A DNA stretch of 6,514 bases from Fontivivens sp964399735 (GTDB taxonomy: Bacteria; Zhuqueibacterota; Zhuqueibacteria; Residuimicrobiales; Krinioviventaceae), in contig CAYNSO010000160.1 of the NCBI GenBank assembly GCA_964399735.1, forward strand, positions 1 through 6,514. The letters run 5' to 3'. Shown here one piece after another: positions 1 through 5,508 of the stretch (position 1 is its first letter; each line of letters opens with the position of its first letter). Made by a program: the position numbers and the translations under genes. A model generated the notes under the pieces. It had not been told where the DNA came from. It saw nothing but the letters and a program-made list of their open reading frames with translations, and did not search any database.

Positions 1-422
1 GATAGCGGCCTGGGCAGCATATCCTCGGTTTTGGGCAGCACATCTACATCGCCATATATTGAGGAGGAAGAAGCAAAGACAACCCGTTTTACTTTGGCGT
101 CTTTGGCGGCATCCAGAATATGCAGCACGCCGGTAACATTAACCTCGTTGGTGGTTATGGGGTCTTTGATCGAACGCGGCACTGAAGGCAAGGCGGCCTG
201 GTGTAAAATAAAATCAACACCCTGCATGGCTTCCCGCACAATGTGATAGCTGCGAATATCGCCTTCAATGAGTTCAATTTTATCCATAAAAGGGACAAGA
301 TTCTCGCGTTTGCCGGTGGCAAAATTATCCAGAACCCGGACTTTATCTCCTCTTCTTACAAGTTCTTCAACGATGTTCGAGCCGATAAATCCGGCGCCGC
401 CGGTTACCAGATATAGCGCCAT
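1..422 (-). CDS. NAD-dependent sugar-nucleotide epimerase/dehydratase, N-terminal part (cut by window edge)
   Basis: This is an extended short-chain dehydrogenase of the UDP-glucose/UDP-GlcNAc 4-epimerase type, of which only the first 140 residues are present. The Rossmann motif TGGAGFIG lies at residues 7-14. D32, in LDNFATGKREN, is the expected NAD-ribose contact, D55 sits in the GDI motif, and HQAALPSVPRSI spans 74-85. NEVNVTG (92-98) and SSSSIYGD (118-125, containing the catalytic Ser/Thr region) follow. The YxxxK pair lies beyond the edge. The HQAA-SVPRSI signature resembles WbpP/TviC-type epimerases acting on UDP-GlcNAc or its uronate (family knowledge), but UDP-glucose epimerases and dehydratases of the same fold cannot be excluded. 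GGAAGG lies 9 nt before the ATG. The gene starts 37 bp after the wbpB-like gene on the same strand, so it is probably the fourth gene of the polysaccharide operon, supplying a cytoplasmic activated sugar. Superfamily is certain; substrate is inferred. Confidence 0.93.
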   Translation of the reverse strand, partial: MALYLVTGGAGFIGSNIVEELVRRGDKVRVLDNFATGKRENLVPFMDKIELIEGDIRSYHIVREAMQGVDFILHQAALPSVPRSIKDPITTNEVNVTGVLHILDAAKDAKVKRVVFASSSSIYGDVDVLPKTEDMLPRPL

Positions 423-459
423 TCTCTTTTACCTTCCAAAAACTTCCTGTTCCAATATA

Positions 460-1425
460 CTAAATTTTTTTGATAATGTCTTTTAAAAACGGATGACATT
501 CCTGATCTCGCGCTTTGATCATAAGCGCATGACGAATATTATAAGCCAGTTCAATCGAAGGCCGGGCAGCATCAACGCCATAGCCCTTGCCATCCAGAAT
601 GTCTTTATAGACTACGGTATGCAAATCCGTAAAACCATCGGAGAACTCTATTTCTTCATTATCCATGGTAATGGAGCGAAAAGTAGCTTTTCCGGCGTTA
701 CTGACCTCGGCCGGCAGATCGTTTTTATCAATCGATAAAAACCAGCGGACATCGGCATTTTCCAGTTCGATAAAACCGCCGGCCTTTTTTTCATCTGCAT
801 AATGAACATCAGATTTTACAACCTTGCCGAAAATCCAGATCAGCATATCAAAGAAATGGATGCCGATATTGGTCGCCACTCCGCCGGATTTACTAATATC
901 GCCCTTCCAGGAATAATTATACCAGTTGCCTCTGGAGGTGATATAAGACAAATCAATAGAATAGCGTTTATTGTTGTTACTGGCAATTTTTTTCTTTAAT
1001 TCCAAAATAACCGGATGAACGCGCAATTGCAAGATATTATAAACTTTATGTCCAAAATGATTCTCGATTTCTTCCAGGGCGTCACAGTTCCATGGATTTA
1101 ACATGAGCGGCTTTTCACAAATTGCATCGGCATCGGCGCGCAGGGCAAAACGAATATGCGCGTCATGCAGGTAATTGGGAGAGCAAATACTCACATAATC
1201 AATTTTCTTGTTCGAGTCCAGCCGCCGCAACATTTCAATGTGACGATCAAATCGTTCAAATTCAGTAAAAAAATCAACATCATCAAAATACCTGTCCAGT
1301 ATTCCAACCGAATCGCTTTTATCAACCGCGCAAACGAGTCTATTACCGGTCTCCTTGATCGCTTTCAGATGCCGTGGCGCTATATAGCCAGCGGCGCCAA
1401 TCAATGCAAAATTTTTAATAGTCAT
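460..1425 (-). CDS. wbpB: UDP-N-acetyl-2-amino-2-deoxyglucuronate 3-dehydrogenase (WbpB/WlbA-type Gfo/Idh/MocA oxidoreductase)
   Basis: The 321-residue protein matches WbpB/WlbA along its whole length as I remember that family, including the opening NFALIGAAGYIAPRHLKAI. These enzymes oxidise C3 of UDP-GlcNAcA with NAD in the cytoplasm, giving the 3-keto sugar that a WbpE-type aminotransferase and WbpD-type acetyltransferase turn into UDP-GlcNAc(3NAc)A, a precursor of O-antigens and other surface glycans. Visible features are the nucleotide-binding loop GAAGYI (10-15), D35 after the second beta strand, SICSPNYLHDAH (79-90), the EKP motif with K105, ITSRGNWYNYSWKG (162-175), and GGVATNIGIHFFDM (181-194) with H190, the likely catalytic His. 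GFTDLHT (264-270) and ARPSIEL (287-293) close the domain. The length is normal and nothing is broken. AGGTG lies 10 nt before the ATG. The gene lies 46 bp after wzc and 37 bp before the epimerase. None of the other pathway genes is in the window. Confidence 0.93.
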   Translation of the reverse strand: MTIKNFALIGAAGYIAPRHLKAIKETGNRLVCAVDKSDSVGILDRYFDDVDFFTEFERFDRHIEMLRRLDSNKKIDYVSICSPNYLHDAHIRFALRADADAICEKPLMLNPWNCDALEEIENHFGHKVYNILQLRVHPVILELKKKIASNNNKRYSIDLSYITSRGNWYNYSWKGDISKSGGVATNIGIHFFDMLIWIFGKVVKSDVHYADEKKAGGFIELENADVRWFLSIDKNDLPAEVSNAGKATFRSITMDNEEIEFSDGFTDLHTVVYKDILDGKGYGVDAARPSIELAYNIRHALMIKARDQECHPFLKDIIKKI

Positions 1426-1471
1426 TCCTTTCTAACACCTGGTTGCTTTATCAAATAAAATAATTGCCATA

Positions 1472-3883
1472 TTAATAAGTATGCTTTTTCCTTTTTCGGC
1501 GTTCCACTTTTTTCTTTTTACGTTCGCCATCCGCTCCATAATAATAATGATAATAGTTATAATAATAATATGAACCATAAACATTAGAAGCCTGGATACC
1601 ATTCAGCAGGGCGCCCAGAATAGGCGCTTCAACCCGGTTTAATTGCTCTATTGCATGAATGACAGCTTCCCGCTTGCTTTGTCCCGAACGAATGACCAGA
1701 ATGACGCCATCCACCATTGTGGAAAGAACCGAGGAATCTGTAACAGCGATGATAGGCGGGGTATCCACCAAAACCATTCCGTATTTACTTTTTGCTTCGG
1801 CTAATAATTGCTTCATTTGTGCGGAACCTAATAATTCAGCAGGGTTGGGAGGTAATATACCGCAGGTTAAAATATCCAGATCGGGTAAATTTTTGACATT
1901 TTTTATAGCATGGTCAAGGTCATCTTTACCAACCAGAATATTGGTCAGGCCGGATTGTTTTTCCATACCAAACAGTTTGTGAAGCATGGGCCGGCGCAAA
2001 TCCGAATCAATCAACAGGGTTTTGGTTCCCATTTGCGAAAAGGTGATGGCCAGATTGGAAATTGAAGTTGATTTACCTTCTTTAGGTCCGCTGCTGGTAA
2101 CCATAATGACCTGTTTGGGGTTATCGGGCGCAGTGAATGTGATATTTGTTCGCAGAGTCCGGTATGCTTCGGAGATTGGTGATTTGGGTTTTAAATGAGT
2201 GATGAGCCGTTCATTAATATCCCTGGCTTCGGCATCATCAGCAGGACGAATTTTTTCCAACACCCCATTCGATTGTTCAGGTTTGATATACGGAATTGTT
2301 GCCATGAGCGGTATTCGCAACCGTTCAACATCCTCCATTGTATTAATAGAATTATCCAGATAATCCATAACAAAGGCAATACCAATTCCAAGACCAAGAC
2401 CCAACAAGAAACCCAAAATCAGGTTTACTTTTTTCTTGGGTTTTACCGGTTTATCGGGTTCCTTGGCCCAATCGATAATTCGCACATTACCAAGCTGACC
2501 AACTTCGGTAATACGGGATTCCTGATACTTTTCCTGCAACATGATGTATATTTTTTCCTGCACCTGGGCAGATCGAATCAGCCGGGCTAATTTGAGACTC
2601 TTTTCCGGTAAAGCATCCAGCTGCTTGTTGTACCTTTTTAAAATTCTTTCGAGTTCAGTCACTTTGGGCTGCAAAGCCTGCAATTCCGTTTCTACTTCAA
2701 TTTTACTGGTAACCAGAGAACCGGATAAAACAGATGGATCAATAAATTCTGTTGCGGCAATTTTGGTTACTTCTTGTTTAAACTTTTCTTTCAAGGCATC
2801 AATTTGTTTTTGCAGTAACTGAATGTCAATATTTTCTTTTTCATCAACTCCAACCATAATCATTGACGCGGTTAATGATTGCAAGGTAACTTCTTTTTCA
2901 GCTATCTGACGTCGCAGTTCTTCCAGATAAGGCCGGGAAGAGATCGATTCCATATCCAGGTTCACTTGCTGCCTGGTCAGTTGCTTGTCAATATAAGCCA
3001 GCCTTTGTCTGGCAGCTTCCATATCTGTTTTGGCTTCATTATATAAAGTTTCAAATTCGGCCAGTTTGGAAATCAGTTCCTGGGTTTCCTGATCCAGGGC
3101 AACGACTTTGGCGGTTTCACGATAATCCTTTAAATCTTCTTCAGACTGGGTGAGGTCCCGTTCATATTCATTCAATTGCTTTTCAAGGAAATCTTTAACC
3201 TGCCTCACTTCTGCCTGGCTTTGAGTTTGATTGGTACTTTCATATACCGATGCTACAGCGTTGGTTAAATAAGCCGCTTCCTGTGGAGAAAATGCGCTCA
3301 ATTTTATTTCAATCATATCCGTGTTACGAATAGGTGTTATGCTGATAACATTTCTCAGTTCCTGTACCTGGGTATGAAAAGTATCTTCGTCAGTGATTTC
3401 TTTATCGTCCTCATCACGAATAATATTTTTTATAAAACTTTTAACGGCTCCCAAAATATCTTTTTTGGCTTTAACACCTTCGGGAAGATTGCCCAATATT
3501 CTTAACTCGTTTGCGTATTCCGAGGTTCGTAATTTTTCAATTACCTGCTCCGCCAACGTCCTGCTCTTTAATATCTCCACCTGGTTATTGATCATGGTCT
3601 CTTTTTTCATCATGGAGGTAATATCAAATAAAGATTCCCCAACCCCGGTTTGCTGTTCGATCATAATCTTGGCGCCGGCTTCATAAACCGGTTCGGTTGT
3701 AAATGTATAATAGATCGTGGCAAACATAATCAATAGAAATGATATAAGTATGATAAAGCGACCTTTATAAAAAACACGAATATAATCACTCAGTTTAAAT
3801 TGTGAATCCTGATCATCTGTGGAATGTGTGGTATATGTTCCATTACCATTCTGAGGATTTGTTGATTTAAAATTTTGCATCAT
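1472..3883 (-). CDS. wzc: Wzc-like polysaccharide co-polymerase with C-terminal bacterial tyrosine kinase (BY-kinase)
   Basis: This 803-residue inner-membrane protein joins a Wzz-type chain-length domain to a cytoplasmic autokinase, the proteobacterial-style fused arrangement. A cytoplasmic N-terminus is followed by the Wzz domain with TM1 at about 42-60. The periplasmic part has predicted coiled coils near 225-300 and 395-440. A GNVRIID segment (466-471) leads to the proline-rich motif AKEPDKPVKP (473-482) and a glycine-rich TM2 (about 487-507). The kinase carries the oligomerisation motif ExxRxxR (E572, R575, R578), Walker A SSGPKEGKST (597-606, K604), Walker A' LLIDSDLRRP (623-632) and Walker B VLVDTPP (704-710). 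The tail holds ten tyrosines within residues 769-782, then a basic stretch ending in Tyr803. In this family, cyclic trans-autophosphorylation of the tyrosine tail, reversed by a Wzb-type phosphatase, controls polymer length and export. No phosphatase gene is visible here. The start is a double ATG with GGGAT about 10 nt upstream, 24 bp after the SLBB gene. Confidence 0.96.
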   Translation of the reverse strand: MMQNFKSTNPQNGNGTYTTHSTDDQDSQFKLSDYIRVFYKGRFIILISFLLIMFATIYYTFTTEPVYEAGAKIMIEQQTGVGESLFDITSMMKKETMINNQVEILKSRTLAEQVIEKLRTSEYANELRILGNLPEGVKAKKDILGAVKSFIKNIIRDEDDKEITDEDTFHTQVQELRNVISITPIRNTDMIEIKLSAFSPQEAAYLTNAVASVYESTNQTQSQAEVRQVKDFLEKQLNEYERDLTQSEEDLKDYRETAKVVALDQETQELISKLAEFETLYNEAKTDMEAARQRLAYIDKQLTRQQVNLDMESISSRPYLEELRRQIAEKEVTLQSLTASMIMVGVDEKENIDIQLLQKQIDALKEKFKQEVTKIAATEFIDPSVLSGSLVTSKIEVETELQALQPKVTELERILKRYNKQLDALPEKSLKLARLIRSAQVQEKIYIMLQEKYQESRITEVGQLGNVRIIDWAKEPDKPVKPKKKVNLILGFLLGLGLGIGIAFVMDYLDNSINTMEDVERLRIPLMATIPYIKPEQSNGVLEKIRPADDAEARDINERLITHLKPKSPISEAYRTLRTNITFTAPDNPKQVIMVTSSGPKEGKSTSISNLAITFSQMGTKTLLIDSDLRRPMLHKLFGMEKQSGLTNILVGKDDLDHAIKNVKNLPDLDILTCGILPPNPAELLGSAQMKQLLAEAKSKYGMVLVDTPPIIAVTDSSVLSTMVDGVILVIRSGQSKREAVIHAIEQLNRVEAPILGALLNGIQASNVYGSYYYYNYYHYYYGADGERKKKKVERRKRKKHTY
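1538..1579 (-). repeat. TAT-triplet tract encoding the tyrosine cluster of the Wzc-like kinase
   Basis: On the coding strand this 42-bp stretch (codons 769-782) reads Tyr-Gly-Ser-Tyr4-Asn-Tyr2-His-Tyr3. All ten tyrosine codons are TAT; TAC is never used. It forms imperfect ATA/TAT triplet runs of four, two and three units, broken by TCA, AAC and CAT codons. The amino-acid cluster is the expected autophosphorylation region of BY-kinases. The uniform codon choice makes the DNA a short microsatellite. Confidence 0.85.
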
Positions 3884-3907
3884 TTTTTAGAATCCCGATT
3901 TTTTGGT

Positions 3908-4399
3908 TTATTTATCTCGTGTTGTATAATAGTCAACAAGGGCATATATTTGTACCAAAGCGGCAAGACGACTGACAAATTCAAGGCTGTTACGAACAAA
4001 ATTAAAAGTTGTTCCGGTAACAACAACTGTATCGCCGGGTTTTAAAACAGGTATTTTACCATTATTACCCAATTCAATATACTCTTTTACATCCACTTCA
4101 ATAACCTCCCCCTCTTTTTTTTCAGTATCTCCCCCGCGCACAACTTTAATACTTTTAATTTTTGCCTCTTCACGGGGTCCCCCGGCATAAGATAATAAAG
4201 AGATCAAATCCGTTCCATAAGGTACCATGTATTGTCCGGGTTTTGAGACAAATCCCCATACATTAACAGCCATTAATACCTGATCCTTACTGCCTAAAAC
4301 ATATTGTGCGGCGCTGCCCTGGGATACTGTACTCTCCTGGGCCTGGATAGAATATACCATTGAAAAAAGAATTATTACAACCGGCAAATATTTCTTCAT
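3908..4399 (-). CDS. Small exported SLBB-domain protein, polysaccharide-export (Wza-like) accessory
   Basis: This protein has about 163 residues and an N-terminal signal peptide (MKKYLPVVIILFSMVYSIQA, cleavage likely near residue 20). No lipobox cysteine is present, so it is not a typical lipoprotein. One SLBB-like beta-grasp domain follows at about residues 43-127, from VNVWGFVSKPGQYMV through LLSYAGGP to the KPGDTVVV motif (120-127). The last 30 residues (about 134-158) look like a hydrophobic or amphipathic helix. Canonical Wza/KpsD-type exporters are about 350-400 residues or more and have an N-terminal Poly_export domain, which is absent here. The call is therefore an SLBB protein rather than Wza itself. 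A GTG three codons upstream could also start the frame, but it overlaps the ribosome-binding sequence AAGGG, which is spaced 8 nt from the ATG at 4399; I chose the ATG. The gene lies just ahead of wzc and is first in the operon, so it probably acts in the periplasm or outer membrane with the Wzc-like protein. Confidence 0.85.
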   Translation of the reverse strand: MKKYLPVVIILFSMVYSIQAQESTVSQGSAAQYVLGSKDQVLMAVNVWGFVSKPGQYMVPYGTDLISLLSYAGGPREEAKIKSIKVVRGGDTEKKEGEVIEVDVKEYIELGNNGKIPVLKPGDTVVVTGTTFNFVRNSLEFVSRLAALVQIYALVDYYTTRDK

Positions 4400-4407
4400 T
4401 AAAAGCA

Positions 4408-4412
4408 CCCTT
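4408..4412 (-). promoter_or_regulatory. Ribosome-binding site deciding the SLBB gene start
   Basis: The minus strand reads AAGGG, followed by 8 nt and ATG (4397-4399). The GTG at 4406-4408 shares its first base with this element, so it is unlikely to be the start codon. Confidence 0.6.
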
Positions 4413-4435
4413 GTTTGATAAAGTATTGATTATGT

Positions 4436-4465
4436 GCTGATTGTCAATTTACTGAAAATATCAGC
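4436..4465. repeat. Inverted repeat at the predicted operon transcription start
   Basis: The arms GCTGAT (4436-4441) and ATCAGC (4460-4465) are perfect complements separated by 18 nt. They flank the predicted +1, and the right arm touches the -10 hexamer. It could be a repressor site or a weak leader hairpin. Six-bp arms are short, so chance is a real alternative. Confidence 0.3.
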
Positions 4466-4492
4466 TTATACAAAAACCGGACAATATTTCAA
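4465..4492 (-). promoter_or_regulatory. Sigma70-like promoter of the polysaccharide operon
   Basis: The minus strand reads TTGAAA (4487-4492), a 16-bp spacer, then TATAAG (4465-4470). Each hexamer matches five of six consensus positions. A start of transcription near 4458 would leave a leader of about 60 nt before the SLBB gene. A second TTGACA lies at 4442-4447 but has no good -10 hexamer at normal spacing. The spacer is AT-rich, so chance matches are possible, and the lineage may use a different consensus. Confidence 0.5.
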
Positions 4493-4802
4493 CACTTGAA
4501 TAATTCAAAATATTCATACAATTTAAAAAACTGATTGCAGAACAAAAAATATATTTGTCAATATAATAATTATTTCTATCTATTTAAACAAAAAAAACCA
4601 GTATAGTAATAATAAATTTATTAAATCGAAATGCTTTATGTATATCAGTTAATTTTTAAACCATAAAGTATGCTTGCTTATCTCACTCATTGTATCAATC
4701 ATTCACCACACATACTACCCCGTTATCCCATCACCTCCAAATAAAACTGTAATAATATAATAAACAAATATATAAAAACAAAAATAATTTCATTTGCGAA
4801 AT

Positions 4803-5297
4803 TTACAGACCGACTCGCTTGCTTCTGCGTTCCAACAATACTACATCCCGCCAATTGTTTTCCATTTTACCAATCTTTTCACGGTATCCAACTATCCTGA
4901 AACCTGTTTTTTTATGCAATTCAATACTGGTAATATTTTCCGGGAAAATACCGGCCTGTAATGTCCATATCCCGTGTTTTTCCGATTCGACAATCAAATT
5001 TTGTAATAACATTTTACCCACGCCCTGTCCACGATAATCTTGAGCGACATAAACGCTCAATTCCGCAATCCCCTTATAAACACACCGACTGGATACCGGG
5101 CAAGGCGCCGCCCACCCGACCAGTTTGTGATTGACAGTACAAACCAGGCGGCAAACTGACAGATGTTCACGGTTCCAGTGTTCCCAGTCCGCAGCTTGGT
5201 TTTCAAAAGTGGCGTTGCCGGCAGCAATGCCTTGCTCATAAATTTCTTTTACGGCCGGCCAGTCATCCGCCGTCATATTTCTTTTAATAAAAGCCAA
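4803..5297 (-). CDS. GNAT family N-acetyltransferase, phosphinothricin acetyltransferase (PAT/YncA)-like
   Basis: The 164-residue cytoplasmic enzyme is predicted to move acetyl from acetyl-CoA to an amine. Features run in the order of the PAT/YncA/YwnH group: a short N-terminal IKRNMTADDWPAVKEIYEQGI, GNATFE (27-32), VGWAAPCPVS (60-69), AELSVYV (78-84, with the conserved acidic E79), and the acetyl-CoA loop YRGQGVGKMLL (88-98). FPENITSIELHKKTGF (118-133) and WRDVVLLERR (149-158) follow. Relatives acetylate phosphinothricin, methionine sulfoximine or other small amino acids; the true substrate cannot be read from sequence. The start is TTG: the conserved IKRNMT segment precedes the first in-frame ATG (codon 8), a stop lies in frame seven codons upstream of the TTG, and AGGGA sits 9 nt before it. 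The spacer of about 400 bp to the polysaccharide operon suggests separate transcription and no obvious link to it. Confidence 0.92.
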   Translation of the reverse strand: MAFIKRNMTADDWPAVKEIYEQGIAAGNATFENQAADWEHWNREHLSVCRLVCTVNHKLVGWAAPCPVSSRCVYKGIAELSVYVAQDYRGQGVGKMLLQNLIVESEKHGIWTLQAGIFPENITSIELHKKTGFRIVGYREKIGKMENNWRDVVLLERRSKRVGL

Positions 5298-5306
5298 AAC
5301 GGGTAT

Positions 5307-5311
5307 TCCCT
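5307..5311 (-). promoter_or_regulatory. Ribosome-binding site supporting the TTG start of the GNAT gene
   Basis: The minus strand reads AGGGA, followed by 9 nt and TTG (5295-5297). The first ATG (5274-5276) has no comparable element at proper spacing, and starting there would remove the conserved first strand. Confidence 0.6.
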
Positions 5312-5352
5312 GGTGTTAGTTCTTTGCGAAATAAAGTTACATGTTTTTTTAT

Positions 5353-5366
5353 TTTCTTTAAAGAAA
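5353..5366. repeat. 14-bp perfect palindrome in the divergent intergenic region
   Basis: TTTCTTTAAAGAAA is its own reverse complement. It lies in the 211-bp region between the two divergent genes, about 55 bp upstream of the GNAT start and 140 bp upstream of the deacetylase start. This is a plausible place for a shared operator, but only one G-C pair is included and the region is AT-rich. I found no convincing promoter hexamers for either gene here. Confidence 0.3.
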
Positions 5367-5497
5367 TTTTGATTATTTTCCACTTTTTTTCAATCTCGCA
5401 TATTTGATTATTGCAGACAATATCCCCCTCAAAAAAAAAGATGGCATAAAACCAATATTTTTCATAAAATTCAAAAACTATCAACTAGATGAAAAGT

Positions 5498-5501
5498 GGA
5501 G
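5498..5501 (+). promoter_or_regulatory. Ribosome-binding site deciding the deacetylase start
   Basis: GGAG lies 7 nt before the ATG at 5509. This ATG opens directly onto a signal peptide. The open frame extends 35 codons further upstream, but that stretch is lysine-rich, AT-rich and unlike the family, so it is probably untranslated leader. Confidence 0.75.
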
Positions 5502-5508
5502 AACAGGC

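Larger units (their letters stand above)
4400..4802. other. AT-rich intergenic spacer between the GNAT gene and the polysaccharide operon
   Basis: This spacer of about 400 bp is much richer in A and T than the genes on either side. Both flanking genes read leftward. It holds the operon promoter and its inverted repeat on the left. It also holds a 10-bp stem with one G-U pair (ATGCTTTATG at 4631-4640 with CATAAAGTAT at 4662-4671, 21-nt loop) and a 14-bp palindrome TAATAAATTTATTA (4610-4623). A minus-strand GGAGGTGATGGG (4728-4739) has no usable reading frame behind it. I see no tRNA, no coding region of useful length and no clear GNAT terminator. In such AT-rich DNA the palindromes may be chance. 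Confidence 0.6.

Noticed and set aside
1426..1471. Separate promoter or terminator between the wzc-like and wbpB-like genes
   Set aside because: The 46-bp gap shows no hairpin with a T run and no paired promoter hexamers, so read-through within one operon is the simpler reading.
2195..2590. 131-codon plus-strand frame opposite the Wzc-like gene
   Set aside because: It is a shadow of the kinase and Wzz coding sequence, with no recognisable domain.
4610..4623. Palindrome TAATAAATTTATTA as an operator
   Set aside because: It contains only A and T in a very AT-rich spacer, so chance is a sufficient explanation.
4649..4702. 17-codon minus-strand frame as a leader peptide gene
   Set aside because: It is too short to separate from chance, and the strong ribosome-binding-like sequence is about 25 nt upstream instead of 5-10 nt.
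5324..5352. Plus-strand promoter TTGCGA with a 17-bp spacer and TTTTAT for the deacetylase
   Set aside because: Both hexamers are weak (about four of six matches) and it lies more than 150 bp from the start codon.
5404..5508. N-terminal extension of the deacetylase frame by 35 codons
   Set aside because: The ATG at 5509 has GGAG at 7 nt and begins a textbook signal peptide. The extension is AT-rich, lacks a ribosome-binding site and would bury the signal sequence.
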